The notes below the pieces were generated by a model. That model was given only the letters and a program-made list of their open reading frames with translations. It ran no database searches and was not told where the DNA came from. Source: Eretmocerus hayati (Eukaryota > Arthropoda > Insecta > Hymenoptera > Aphelinidae). Taken from it: 64,000 bases of DNA. Position 1 is the stretch's first letter. The number at the start of each line of letters is the position of its first letter. Positions 30,808 through 42,967 of this stretch are shown one piece after another. The position numbers were made by a program, and so were the translations under genes. The DNA is taken from positions 84,706,282 through 84,770,281 of the forward strand of contig CM056741.1 in assembly GCA_029851415.1 (NCBI GenBank), in the 5' to 3' direction.

Positions 30808-31893
30808 GCAAATCTCACGAAGTATGCGGTTTGGCCGAACAGGCCTATTTTCACGTTGTCAGAACAACAGTCGCGTTATTTCCGCCGCTCGCATTAGATC
30901 ATTTTGAAGATCTACTCATATTTAATAGTTCTGCATCATTCAGAAGTCTAAAAATTGCTATAGAAAGGTACTGGGAGACGCTTCTTCGTGACAAAATCAC
31001 AATTTTCGACCGAACAGGGCCATAGTTCTCTCACGCCTTAGCTCGCCACAGGCGGGGCGGTTCACCGATCGGTCTGAAAATTGGATATGTGATGGATTAT
31101 AATACATAGAAACATATAATTTTCGCCCGAGGCTGTGCCTATCAATGCGTCGGAGTGCCGATGATTCGTTGGAGCGAACTCCGATTCTACATTTTCTCCT
31201 GTATCGCTCTTCTAATGGATGCAGCACTCGGGGCGGTGAATATTTCGTATCTGTAGAAACGACATATTATTCTACATCCAAAAACCTACAAATCTAGCCC
31301 AAGAACGATAGTGTGCTCGATTCCGCACGACGATGCGGCTTGAAATGAGAAAAGTTATTTTCGCGTAAATGGGGTCAAAAAAATCGTTTTTCGTGTAGCA
31401 CACGAAAATTTCGATTCCGTTGGGATGGAAACCACGTGTAAACTGATATTTGTACCTCAAGAAATGCCTATGAGAATCGCCCCTACTACAGCCTCATATC
31501 GGTCGCGATGCGAGGCTTGTGAGGATCGACAAATGACGAAAATGAGCGTTTCGACGGTTGAGGCACATCTACATTTTGTACCACAGACCTTCAGAAAACA
31601 CTGTAAACCATTGAACTCATCTCTCTTCTTCTATTCCAACACCAAGGATGCCATGTATTCACATACACACGAGCCAATTAGAATTACGAAAATATGAGGG
31701 TCCCACGCAAATACATGGGAAAAACTTCTACACCCTCACAAATCCACGGCGGGGCTCCAAAATGATTTACGCAAGTATTTCATCATTGTTTGAGCATTAC
31801 TTGGACCAAACAAAAGTTTATCGGAGATGTGCTGCCATTCTGGAAATTCTCGAAATTTCAAAGTCGAAACCGCATAGTTCCTGAGATTTGCCC
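30808..31893. mobile_element. 1.09-kb DNA transposon with ~28-bp terminal inverted repeats
   Basis: The ends read GGGCAAATCTCA(C/G)GAA(G/C)TATGCGGTTT, 25 of 28 positions matching in inverted orientation. The flanks are ATAT on both sides (possibly TA). Removing it with one ATAT copy rejoins the RT of family B exactly at its YADD box. I see no transposase inside, so it is non-autonomous. The superfamily is undecided. Confidence 0.85.
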
Positions 31894-32075
31894 ATATCAT
31901 CTAACGTGTGTATCTGAGTAGATCAAGCAAGTCATTGATGAATACTGAAAACAAAAGAGGGCCCAGAACTGAGCCTTGGGGAACACCCAGAGGGGTTTTC
32001 CTCCGACCAGATACACTGCCTCCTACATCTATTACTGCTTAGCATCTGTCAGCCGGGTATGACAGAAACCAGAGA
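31894..32075 (-). pseudogene. Family B copy 2 RT, block before the catalytic box
   Basis: The minus strand reads GVPQGSVLGPLLFSVFINDLLDL near 31,975-31,915, the block that precedes YADD in CR1-like RTs, and continues to the insertion at 31,893. It stops upstream at a GA-rich junction (32,072). Confidence 0.8.
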
Positions 32076-32079
32076 GAGA

Positions 32080-32170
32080 TAGATAGATAGATAGATAGAT
32101 GTCCTCTATTCTCCCGCGGATAAAGAATCTGATTACACATGATCATATATACCCGTTGAAGATATAATAT
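32080..32170 (-). mobile_element. 3' tail of another non-LTR element, (ATCT)n
   Basis: The minus strand ends AATAGAGGACATCTATCTATCTATC, the same layout as the family A tails but with a different tetranucleotide. Only a short 3' UTR fragment can be followed. From 32,170 to 33,040 I see no gene. Confidence 0.45.
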
Positions 32171-33045
32171 CATATTGCCACCGAGACTAGACTGCCACGA
32201 CGCCTGCAGGCCAGCCGCAGCACCTCAGTGCAGCCGGCTTATGGAGAAATCGCGCGGACTCGTTCGGTTGCCTTAGCACACGGCAGTGTGTAAATATTCA
32301 TAATACTATCATGCTTGATCAATTGTGTCGTCGAAACTTGTGAAAATCGAAACTAGAAGTGGTCCCGCAGACGTTGTGTAGGCCGTTGGTTATCGTCAGC
32401 AGAGTGATTTTGTACTTTAATGATAAATGTTGTGACATTCGCCGATTCCGCACAGGTTAGCAGAAGACGCGAGCAGCGACCGGACAGTCAGCAGCGAGCG
32501 CGTTTTTGTGTGTAGAAAACCTCATTGTATCTCAATTCCTAATCCTTAGATCGAGTTCATGATTGAGATGGTCATTGTCTAGTCAATGCTCTTGCAGATG
32601 CATCTTGCACAACCTCCTGGCATCGCTTCGATAAATTGAGAAAAATTGTTGAAAAATACGTGTTTACGCTCTCGCGCGCCGTGACTTTCTATCGAAAAAA
32701 GTAAGCGACAAAGTGTCTAGGAAAATTTTCTCTGCACATGATCCGATTCAGAAACGTGTGAGCTTCCACCACCTCAAATTTGATAGCAATCTGACAATCA
32801 GAGGGAGACCAAGAGGAACATTTCTAGATCTTCTCATGTTAGCTTATACAAGAGAGTCCGCGTGATTTTGCGCAGGTAGTGCGCGCGGCGCTCACCATGC
32901 GAGCGTCGGTAGAGTCGGCTATCCCCTCCAACTCAAGTCTCGGTGGCAATATAGAGAATAATGTGTATATATATACTCATAATTATAATTATTTCAGTAA
33001 AAAACTGTTTTTGTCGAGGACACTAAGTATCACAATTTGTGACTG

Positions 33046-33770
33046 GTGTTATGAATCAGGGCTCTTCGGGTTCATGTGCTATGGGTTCTATTCTGTCCAT
33101 ACCAGGCCGTCGGGCCAGTAAGTTGGGATGTAAGGTATTCTCTGAATGATATGTCTGAGATGTTGAGTGCAGTATAGATTTTATTCGAAGGTAAGTTATA
33201 AATCCGAGAGAGGGGCTGTTACAACTGTTCGTTATTCTACTGATTCTACGATGGTACGAGAGTATCAAGGGCTGAGACTACTCGTTCTGGAATGCTGCTA
33301 ATCCCGGAGTCTACGCTACGAGTGTGCGTGGTCGACTGTGATTCTAGAAGCCTAATGTACGCGGTGAGAGTCTGTGGTCAACTGTTGGGACAGAAGCCTG
33401 GATTAGCGTTCTTACGCCGCTTTTATACTCGTTTCCTCATCGAGGCCAAACGCGCGTCAGCGCTTTTGTTCTCGCGCATTCTTGCGTCAGTGCGCCTGTG
33501 GTCGAACGTTCTCGAAGGCTTTAGGCTGGCGCCTCTGAGTCATGGCTATCAGTTCTTGCACGCGCGGTTGGTGACGCTTAGTTGCACCGCATCACAATAA
33601 ATACTCCAATAGCTGGAGCTCATGTTTCTAGACTCGATCCATGACGCACAGCTATGAATACTTGCACGTGCGGCTATAGTTGCACCACATTCCGTTGAAT
33701 CTTGCAATAGCTACAACTCGTAGGCATGGAGCTCAGACTAGCTCCATGACACGTTCATTGGCGCGCAACT
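33046..33770. repeat. Possible solo LTR with an internal ~110-bp duplication
   Basis: The sequence starts TGTTATGAATC and has AATAAA near 33,598. Two adjacent similar blocks (about 33,540-33,650 and 33,651-33,760) share CTTGCACG(C/T)GCGG, AGTTGCACC, CAATAGCT and CTCCATGAC. I could not find a target duplication or a partner LTR, so the assignment is weak. From 33,770 to 34,460 nothing is recognised. Confidence 0.3.
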
Positions 33771-34463
33771 GATCCTCGGATCAGAATGTTGTAAAGAGGT
33801 ATGGTCTCATTTGGTTTTGGAATTTTGAAGAATTTTCCCGATCGAAATTATCCTAGGGTGGTCCAAGTTTGAGAATAGTTCCACCATATGACATCACAAC
33901 TGAAATGGAATTCTTGTACATTCAGTGGATTTATGGAAGATAAGATCAATACATCCATCTGATAGCGCAAATATATCGTTGTACATTGTTGAACTAGAAT
34001 TAGGTAGTATTTCCTACATATATAGTCTTTAAGTAATCCCTTACAGTAGCTAATCTCTGGTCCAATACACAAGTTTCTTAGTAAATATCATATAAATGGT
34101 ATGATAATTAATTTTGGTAGCGTGGAAGTTCATAATTGAGAAGATCTCATGAGATGAGGACCGTATGTACGCGCAGTAACGCGAATACGGTCCAAATTTC
34201 TTCAGGAAGTCGATGAATTTCGTTGTATTAAAGGTATATTGTTCAAGTTGTGAATTCAATTTGGTAGCCTGAGGAAAGTATTCAAACATATCGAAGATTC
34301 GAATTCATTCCAGTAGCAGAAAATACGTGATTGGAATAATTCACGGATGACATTTTGGTAATGTGGAAACCGTTCCCCAAGAGATCCATGACCAATTGAA
34401 GTGGTGGCGTGAGAATCTATCTCCCGGAAAGTCTCAAAATGAATTCGAAAAGAACAATTTTCT

Positions 34464-35008
34464 TAAATTGAGCTCGAAAATGGGCATTTTTACGAATTTG
34501 CTCAGCTTGTAATGACTGTAACTCCTAGAGAAAGTACAGTGATCGACTCCTACCAGTATTCAAATTGTAGGTTGTCTCAAGACCTTCAAAATGACCACTT
34601 GTAAAAGTCGATTATCACATGTCTAGTGGGAGCGACATCACTTTGAAGCAAACCCAAAAATCGCTGAAATGTGCTCTCAGCTAATAGGTCCTAGGAGTTG
34701 CTAGGCTCAAGTATCGACCATGGACAATCTTTTTCTCAGAAGTCCTAATCTTAAGGAAGAGAATGCGCTTAGATACGTCCAAAATTGTTCATTCTATTCG
34801 GAGTTATGATTTTCGGGATATAGGCTAAAAAGGGGCTTGGAAAGGATCTTTCATAGGCCCCAGGGCCCACGGGGGCCTTGGAAAATATCCAAAAAAAATT
34901 TCGAGTACTATATTAATATAGTACTAACGAAGAAGAATTCTTATGGATTTTTTCCAGACCCCCTTGGTGCAGGCATTCGTCAAAATGTTCCGAAATGGCC
35001 CATGTACA
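34464..35008. repeat. Dispersed 0.53-kb repeat, copy 2
   Basis: Same family and orientation as 29,236-29,768, with which it aligns end to end. Its right end meets the truncated RT of the old family A copy at 35,009. Confidence 0.8.
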
Positions 35009-36436
35009 ATAAGATCACCAATACTCGGAAGAGCTTGGGTCATTCCATCCACCCCACGAGCCTGGAAGGAGGAATGTTTCATAACAAGGACTACATCGCT
35101 GAAATTTGTGGGCTCAAATTCAAACCCCTCCTCTGGTGCCGAACCAATATCGTCCATTGCTCCATTAATATTTTCGTGAGGTGAGACAGAAACCCCCGCA
35201 GAGTGAGCATTCAACTCATCCAGGGTGAAACCGTGCAGTTATTCCTCTTCGCTCTTCGGGGAGAGGCCAAGATTGCGCATCTCCTTCTAAATGTTCTCGT
35301 TCTGATCAAAAGCGTTCGTGAGATAGGTTTGAAGGAAGGAGTTACGCTCTTGTTCAATGCGCAAGTCGACTTCTTCGCTGAGCCGAAAGTACTCACTTTG
35401 AAGCTCGAGACACTTGCGTTGGTTACGTTGCATCCGCTCTCAGCGCCTGCGCGTCACGTCTTGCTTATTCATGAGCACTTTCAACTCCGGACCAATCCGA
35501 GGAGCATCATTCTTCTTCGAATTTATAGTTTTCTCCGCTGCCAATTGATTCAAAACGGTCCTTAAATTCTCATTCAAGCAGTAAATTGCATCTTCCAAAC
35601 TGGTTTCAGCATTCTCAAGAGCTGTCCAGTTGCAGCGAAGCAAGGGGTCATTCAACATCTCTGGAGTGGTCTCACGAAAATCCCTATAGCCCAAGGGATT
35701 CTTCGGCTGAGTAGGAGAGAAGACGCTGATGGTGACGTTAATGACTGAGTGCTTGCCGAAACTGGGCGAAAGTCTATTTTGAAGGGTGGTAATGTTGTCG
35801 TTGTCATCCACGTAAATATCCAATCCATGTATGAGATACATTGAGGTTATGTTGATGAGTCGGGCCATGCTGAACTATCTGCGCGGCAAGTTCTTCTGTC
35901 AGCGCAGTCAGTGTGTTCGTGTCAGGGTGAGTAGCTTCAAGTGAATCCGCGTTCAGATCTCCCATTATAATTTTGTGACTGTAATCGCCACACAGTCGAC
36001 GTAATGAGCTCAACAGCTCATCATCCTTCTGCATGGCAATTCTTAAGGTTCTGTAAATTACTACGACTAATATCGGAGGAGAGTTGTCCTGCTGTACGCT
36101 ACAGGAAAGTAATTCAGGTACTCCAGGTTTCCCTGGCCCAAGAGTATTCGACGAAATCAATTTTTCAACCTTGAAGTCATTGCGTACATACTAGACGACC
36201 CTACCCCCCTCTCTGTTGCGATCCTGTCTCAACAGTCGGAACCCCGAAATCTCAACGGGACTGTTATCCACATACTCATCTAGCTTCGACTCAGCCACCC
36301 CAAATAGATAGTAGGAGGGATCGTTGTCGACGAGCAAGCGTAGATGCTCAATCTTATCTGTCAGGGAGTTAAGATTGATGGACCCCGCTTCTGAAGAACC
36401 TCCAAGCCCTTGACGCTTCTCAGCAGCCGTATTCAG
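35009..36436 (-). pseudogene. Old family A copy, ORF2 endonuclease and RT start
   Basis: The minus strand aligns with residues from the UGA junction through the endonuclease (MGDLNADSLEA, HTWI, TFRDF-type blocks) to the RT start (FTDVVL-type block). It is truncated at 35,009 where the dispersed repeat begins. Several frameshifts (for example near 35,840 and 35,440) make it non-functional. Its first codons keep the same linker length after the UGA as the full-length copy. Confidence 0.85.
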
Positions 36437-36439
36437 TCA
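36437..36439 (-). other. ORF1/ORF2 junction UGA in the old family A copy
   Basis: The minus strand reads ACT CCT TGA CTG AAT ACG GCT, with 19 open codons before the endonuclease start (INLNS). This is the same position, stop codon and +1 to +3 context (CUR) as in the full-length copy at 45,097. Confidence 0.75.
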
Positions 36440-36925
36440 AGGAGTCTCCACTGATTCTGCTGCCGGAACTCGGCTTTGCTTCGGAATGACTGTGCAGCTC
36501 TGGATGTTGTTAGAGGACGCACAAGTGCATTATGGGACACTTGACAGGCCGATTGATCTGCAGATCAGCGAGGGATTTGAACGTATGCGCTCGCTCACCA
36601 TTCTACCGCCTAACCCAGAAACGTCCACTGCTGTGCCAGACTTATCTCAGACGGAAACCGCGTGCAACCGATCCCAAACGTGTGTATCCCTTGTACTCCT
36701 CACGGGGTAACATTTCATTCATGAAGATTTTATGGTTTGGCACATGAGCTTCCGCATCTGAGTCAAGAAGATCCTGCTGGATGTCATTAGCCGTGAAATA
36801 ATTATTGGCGATTGAACGTTTGGCCCGAATCACTTTCCCGATTAGTTGGCTATTGGAGAGTTGGACTACGCATGATGGTAGAGTGCGTGAGACGGCAGCT
36901 GAAGCTTGTGGAGATGGATCCAAAT
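36440..36925 (-). pseudogene. Old family A copy, end of ORF1
   Basis: The segment 36,923-36,642 reads RAKRSIANNYFTANDIQ...HKIFMNEMLPREEYK and matches the C-terminal domain of ORF1 in the full-length copy (RAKRSIANNYFTTHKIE...INEMLPREKYK). A frame break follows. Confidence 0.85.
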
Positions 36926-36929
36926 TACG

Positions 36930-37985
36930 ATTACATAATCAAGGATGAGCTGTCCCATCGACCTCTGATACATGTTTGCGTGGATCACTATTTTCTAGGA
37001 AGTATGGATCAACAATAATCAATGCTCGAAATTTCATAACAAAGAACCCTCTTCAAAGTGGAACAATTTTATTATCAATAAATCACAATTCAAATGTGCA
37101 TACTGTTGTACACACACAAAGATCTAACAGGTTTCTCTTTATACTGAGGATTCGATTTCGCACACTTGTAATTTTCCCATGTTAAGTCGAAGTCGAAATG
37201 TGCCGATTCCATGGATTGCTCACTATAGAATCCGAGGCCCATCTTCTTCATCTCACAAAACTGTTCAATGTGGAAGAATACTGCGTGAACTTTCGGGGTA
37301 ACTGGAATCTCCAACTTTAAATAGCTCTTTCGAGAGGTTCCTATAGTTTTACAGGATACATAACTTTCTGTTTACGCAAACAGAGAACGCAAATTTTAAG
37401 ACAATTCTCATCGTGTGTCAATGCGTGGTCTTTCGACATATTGTAGATTTCATTTGAGTGCTTCACAGCTAACTGAATGTTGTGAGTGAAAGAATTTCGT
37501 CCCGCAAAATTCTTATCGATTGATTTTCAGAAAATTGGCATTCCGAGAATAATTCGAGCGCCAAGCGGGGAAATTCCCTCACGCGACGATCATAGGGAGA
37601 GTATCGGGGGGGGGGGGAAGCTCCCAAGTGTACACTTAAAGCTCGTAGATATACTTACCACAGGTATAGATGATAACAAATTGGACTCCCGTGTTTGTGT
37701 TAACAAATTCGACGTGAACGTTCGATACGTGTCGTATACGATGAGCGCTACACATGGATATTCGCCTTTACTATAAAATCGTTTCTGAAAGCTATCTTTT
37801 TGATGTATTTTAGCGTGTTCCAATGTAATTAGGAATAATTGTGAGGGAGACAATTGCATTTTTATCGAGTATGGATAGATTAGTACGGAAATTCCAATGA
37901 AAACCAGTTAACTTGACTTTTTTGAAAAACGGCTCGACCAAAGATTTTCATTCGAGCAGGAAAAACTTCCATTTTCCATGTACTT
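36930..37985 (-). mobile_element. DNA-transposon remnant inside the old family A ORF1
   Basis: About 1.05 kb absent from the full-length copy. A minus-strand peptide at 37,340-37,090 reads TPKVHAVFFHIEQF...GLG.YSEQSMESAH...YNSMHI. From memory this resembles the C-terminus of a transposase-like protein family common in insect and cnidarian genomes. It also holds a poly-G run (37,606-37,618). I did not find clear terminal repeats. Confidence 0.45.
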
Positions 37986-37989
37986 GAAG

Positions 37990-38436
37990 TGAGAAAAATC
38001 AATTCTGAGGGGCACGCACCTTTGGGTTAAAGTCAGTTCAGGCCAACCGTGCCAAGATGTTAGAGCTGTTGCTCTCCTGCATCTCAGCAGGGCCGTCCTC
38101 AGGTGATGTAGTAAGCAGCAACTGGGAGGCAGTAGTGAGCCGCTCATGTGTTTGCTGCTTTTGAATATTCGCGGGCTCTACTTTGCTGGAGTCGTAGATG
38201 GTGGCGCCACGTGATGGAGTTGAAACAGCAGTTTGCGGAATACTCCCCGCTAGCGCGAGCTATGGGCTCCTGGTGGATTGAGAGGTCCTGGTGGTGGGGA
38301 GCTTCGTGCTACGTCACACGCTGATATATTGCGGAGCGGGGGGAAACAATACAGACGCAGCACGCGTGCTGAGACGCGTGTGTGAGTTGGGCTGATTACT
38401 CACACGTCTTTGAGAGTTCGTGTTCTCCATTTCTCA
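37990..38436 (-). pseudogene. Old family A copy, middle of ORF1
   Basis: The minus strand aligns with ORF1 just after the GA tract of the full-length copy (GTGTGAGT, CGCGTCTCAGC, AAGC-CCC-ACCACCAG, CTCTC). The reading frame is lost. It begins directly at the (GA)n tract, which is the element's own. Confidence 0.6.
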
Positions 38437-38451
38437 CTCTCTCTCTCTCTC
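38437..38451. repeat. (CT)n tract at the left junction of the nest
   Basis: Seven or eight CT units between the old family A ORF1 (left) and the poly(A) tail of R1-like copy A (right). Confidence 0.9.
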
Positions 38452-41400
38452 TTTTTTTTTATTAAGGTGGTTAGAGGGCAAAATCTGCTTCAAGATCCTT
38501 CGGATCCGACCCCAGACACCGGGCTGGTTCAGCTTACGCGGACTACGCATAGCCCACGCAGGCCATACCAGGCGGGACACGGGTTTGGGTGGGGCCCACC
38601 GAGAGGTGGGCCCGGCCGTGTAATATCCCTCTCCCCTTGGTGTCCGATACCTAGGGCATCGGGCAATCAAGAAGGAGATCCACCTGCATCTGCCATCTCA
38701 TCCCGGAACCGCGTGAGCATTACTTCAGGATGAGCGGCATGTCTCGCGCTCGATTGCGAGCGTTCCTCTTCTCCATCTTCTCTCTTCGGCCACTTGTCGG
38801 CATAATCCATCTTCATTCTTCATTGTTCCCTCTCTTTCTTGTTTCTTACCTATTCTTTCTTCTTTCTCCCCTCTTCAGGGCATCATATTCCTCCTGGAAT
38901 CATTTGGGCCTCTTCTGTTTTCATTGGCAGACTCACTGTAATTCGCCGGCATCGAGGCGCCTCACTTCCCTCTTTTTCTCCTCCTTGCGGATCATCACCA
39001 GCCTGATGTATCCGGTGACTCTATCCCATGTCTCCTGGTTGCGGAGCAAGTACGGGACGAGATTCTCAGGTGTTAGTTGAGCACCCAGCGATCTATCCAG
39101 CTCGGCGCGCTCTCTCCGGGTGTCGCTGCACTTGAACAGGGCATGTTCGGCGTCATCCCAGTTGTCCCCGTATGACTGGCATGCTGGGGATGTCCTCTTC
39201 TTGAACCGGGTCAGGTAGGCACCGAAGCAACCGTGGTCACTCAGTGCTTGCGTCGTCCAGTAATCTATCTCTCCGTGGGTGCGTTCCGTCCATTTGGCTA
39301 CGTCACGGATCAGCCGGTGCGTTCATCTGCCATTTGCAAATGACGAATCCCACTTAGTTTGCCAATGCTCAAGGGTGGTTTCCTTCTCGTTGTCGCGGAT
39401 GATCTCCTTCATCGTTGGAGTGAGTACTGGTTCGGCTCCGATCACTTTCTGGCGGTCCCAGATCCGCACTCGCTCCGTGATGAGCAAGTGGATGGGCGGT
39501 GTACTCGCCAATACGTAAGCCGTATCTCCTGACACGGTGCGGTAGGCACGGATACTTCTCAGGGTCGCTCTCCGGTGGACAGGCCCCATCCTCTTCTCGA
39601 TGATGGTCTTCTCCACTCTCTTTCCGCACACGGGTGCACCGTAGAGCATGATAGAGGTGCTGACGGTGTTGAGAAGTGCGCGCCTCTTTCCCTTGGGTCC
39701 CCCGATATTCGGCATCAGCCGCTGAAGCGCCGCACCAACCCTGCTCGCTTTCTGGGCGGCCTCCTGGATGTGCTTCTTGAACGACCACTTGTCGTCAAGC
39801 CATACGCCGAGGTATTTCAGCTCTGTCTTGCGTGGGATCTCTTGCCCGTTGATGTAAAAGTGGGGCAAGTCAAACTTCCTGCGTCTTGTGACCACGATTG
39901 CTCCGCACTTCTTGACAGCAAGCTCTAGGAGTCTGCTGATCATCCACTCGTAGACTCGGGCCAGCGCCTCGTTTGCGCGTCTACCCAAGAGTTCCTCGTT
40001 GTCGGACCAGACTATGAGCCCCGCGTCGTCCGCGAAAGCCACTATTATCACTCCTTCGGGCAGTTCAATAGACAGTAAACTGTCGTACTGGGTGTTCCAG
40101 TTGAACGGCCCGGAAACCGATCCCTGTCCAATTCCGGCGGTCAGTTCCCGGATCTCTTGTCCCTCGTCGGTGTCGTACACGAGTGTCCTGTTCCGCAGAT
40201 AGTCACTCGTGATGGCTAGTAGATAGGGCGGCACTCTACCTGCTTGGGATTGATAGACTCGCTCCCAGCTCGCGCAGTTGAACGCGTTCTTTATGTCCAA
40301 CGCCATAATGGCACAGAATCCTCCTCTCCCTTGGTATGGGTTCCCTACCGACGCTTGAACCCGTTCTTGGACCTCCTCGATCGCGTGCACAGTGCTTCGT
40401 CCCTTCCGGAACCCAAACTGCATTGGTGATAGCCCGCCGCTCTCTTCGTAGGCTTTTTCCACCTTGTTGAGCACCATCCTCTCGTACATTTTCCCGATAT
40501 TGTCGAGCATGCTGAGAGGGCGTTGACCTCCTTGACCTTTAGATATCAAGACCAGCTTCTGGCGTTTCCACTTTCCCGGGAAATTTCCCGCGCTCAGACA
40601 GATGTTGAAGAGGTCGAGGAGTGAATCTGGCTTGTATTTGAAGGCCAGTTTCAGAGCCTCGTTTGGAATGCCGTCCAGGCCAGGGGCCTTGCCGTTTGGC
40701 AGTCTCTTCGCCGCTATGAGTAGTTCTTGCATAGTGAAGAGCGAGATGGGGTCGTCGCTCTCTGGAGGGAATGTGACTCTGGGTTCTCCTGCTGGGAAGA
40801 GGTTTTCCACGATGCTGCGCAAGGTAGCTGCATCAGTCGGTGCTGGGTTGCCCCTCCGGGGTCGGACCTTGGACATGACCACGCGGTATGGCGTACCCCA
40901 CGGGTCTCCATTAACCATGTCGCACAATTCACCCCAACACTTCTCTTTGCTTCTCCGAATGGCTAGAACGAGAGCCTTTTTTGCTTCTCTGTACGCCCTA
41001 TCATCTTCCGCCATTGATGGTCGTTTTAGTTTCCTTGATCGCCACGCGGTTCTCCTTTTCTTATTGCTCGTTCTTCGTAGGGCTTTTATCCCGTCGGTGA
41101 TCCAGTACTCAGGCTTACTCCAAAAGCATGATGTTGTCTTGCGAGGCATCGCTGCGTCACAAGCTCTTGTGATGGTGGTCGTCACCATATCCACAGCCTC
41201 GTCCGCGGTGATGTTCATCGGGAGATCTTCGGCTGTTCCTATCGATTCCCGGAATTTCCCCTCATCCAGCTTGCGTACCTGCCACCCCGTCGGTCGCGGT
41301 CTGCGTTGCGTCTGTCTCTGTTTGTCAGTCCTAAGCCGAAACCGAATATGTCGATGGTCACTCAATGTTTCCGTGTCCAGAACCTCTCACGATGTCATAC

Positions 41401-41903
41401 GTCCCATGAGCGACGGGCTCATGAACGTCAGGTCGAGGACCGATGACGAACCTCCCTCCTTGGACCGAGTGTCGTGTCGGTAGTAGGTGATAACCCCCGT
41501 CTCGTTCGCGAGCACTAATCCCGATGCCTCCATGGCATCAGCGAGTATTATCCCCCGTCTATCACGCGGCCCCCCGCTCCAAGTCGGTTCCTTGGAGTTG
41601 AAATCCCCCGCGATTATAACTGCCCCCCCCCCCATTGCCTCACCCCATCCTCTTCTAGGTCGTGGAGCTCGTCTTCGAATTCGTGCGTCTTGAGCGACGG
41701 CGAATAGTAGCAGCTGTAGACCGCTGTGCCCTCCATGGTCTTTCGAGCGAAACCGCGGCCACTAACAGCTGGTCCAGTCTCACGGATCGCAGGATTCATG
41801 ATCTGGATTACGGCTGCCCTCCAGTGATCGAATGTGGATCGAGAGAATTCGCGCTCCCGAGGCGGTTCGGAGATAATCAGAACATCGATCCCTCCCTCTT
41901 GAA
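38452..41903 (-). mobile_element. R1-like non-LTR retrotransposon, copy A (5' truncated)
   Basis: The minus strand ends in CCACCTTAATAAAAAAAAA followed by (GA)n. The order is partial endonuclease (41,900-41,390), RT (41,365 down), a C-terminal Cys/His finger and a 3' UTR of about 480 bp (38,452-38,932). The start of the endonuclease is missing. Both ends abut (CT)n tracts, as for copy B, which suggests integration into the microsatellite. Confidence 0.88.
38933..41903 (-). pseudogene. R1-like copy A ORF2 (endonuclease, RT, C-terminal finger)
   Basis: The main open part (41,365-39,326) has RT blocks LPNGKAPGLDGIPNEAL, GFRKGRSTVHAIEEV, ALDIKNAFNCASW, GIGQGSVSGP and the catalytic FADDAGLIV. Upstream are endonuclease blocks IIAGDFNSK and SVLDLTF, and LSDHRHI. 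Damage: a frameshift in a poly-G run (about 41,622-41,632) and two Trp-to-TGA stops (41,387-41,389 and 39,323-39,325). In the C-terminal finger the second Cys is Tyr (CQSYGD; copy B has CQSCGD). It is close to the R1/LOA group by its C-terminal CX2C...HX4C finger. Confidence 0.9.
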
Positions 41904-41921
41904 TCTCTCTCTCTCTCTCTC
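41904..41921. repeat. (CT)n tract between R1-like copies A and B
   Basis: Nine CT units separate the truncated 5' end of copy A from the 20-base poly(A) tail of copy B. Confidence 0.9.
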
Positions 41922-42967
41922 TTTTTTTTTTTTTTTTTTTTAAGGTGGTTAGAGGGCAAAATCTGCCTCAGGATCCCTCGGATCCGTCCCCAGACACCGG
42001 ACTGGTTCAGCTTACGCGGACTACGCATAGCCCACGCAGGCCATACCAGGCGGGACACGGGTTTGGGTGGGGCCCACCGAGAGGTGGGCCCGGCCGTGTA
42101 ATATCCCTCTCCCCTCGATGTCCGATACCTAGGGCATCGGGCAATCAAGAAGGAGATCCACCTGCATCTACCATCTCATCCCGGAACCGCGTGAGCATTA
42201 CTTCAGGATGAGCGGCATGTCTCGCGCTCGATTGCGAGCGTTCCTCTTCTCCATCTTCTCTCTTCGGCCACTTGTCGGCATAATCCATCTTCATTCTTCA
42301 TTGTTCCCTCTCTTTCTTGTTTCTTACCTATTCTTTCTTCTTTCTCCCCTCTTCAGGGCATCATATTCCTCCTGGAATCATTTGGGCCTCTTCTGTTTCA
42401 ATCGGCAGAGTCACTGTAATTCGCCTGATTCGAGGCGCCTTACTTCCCTCTCTTTCTCCTCTTTGTGGGTCATCACCAGCTTGATGTATCCGGTGAGTCT
42501 ATCCCATGTCTCCTGGTTGCGGAGTAAGTACGGGACGAGATTCTCAGGTGTTAGTTGAGCACCCAGCCATTCATCCAGCTCGGCGCGCTCTCTCCGGGTG
42601 TCGCTGCACTTGAACAGGGCATGTTCGGCGTCATCCCATTCGTCCCCGCATGACTGACATGCTGGGGTCGTCCTCTTCTTGAACCTGGTTAGATAGGAAC
42701 CGAAGCAACCATGATCGCTCAGTGCCTGCGTCGTCCAGTAGTCCATCTCTCCGTGGGTGCGTTCCGCCCACTTGGCTACGTCACGGATCAGCCGGTGCGT
42801 CCATCTGCCGTTCGCAAATGGCGAATCCCACTCAGTTTGCCAATGCTCAAGGGTGGTTTCCTTCTCGTTGTCGCGGATGATCTCCTTCATCGTCGGAGTG
42901 AGTACTCGTTCGGCTCCGATCACTTTCTGGCGGTCCCAGATCCTCACTCGCTCCGCGACGAGCAAGT

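Larger units (their letters stand above)
29015..32075 (-). mobile_element. CR1-like family B, copy 2, with nested insertions
   Basis: The 3' UTR starts at 29,015 (TTACCCGAGAACAATGGG, matching the tail region of copy 1). RT sequence lies at 29,835-30,806 and 31,894-32,075. A 0.53-kb dispersed repeat (29,236-29,768) and a 1.09-kb inverted-repeat element (30,808-31,893) interrupt it. The left end abuts a (GA)n tract shared with family A copy D, and the right end abuts another GA/GATA tract. Confidence 0.75.

Noticed and set aside
30997..31227. 76-codon frame inside the 1.09-kb inverted-repeat element as a transposase
   Set aside because: Too short, no catalytic motif, and the element looks non-autonomous.
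40602..41483. 293-codon plus-strand frame opposite the R1-like RT
   Set aside because: Antisense of a well-supported RT with FADD and other RT blocks; no independent similarity.
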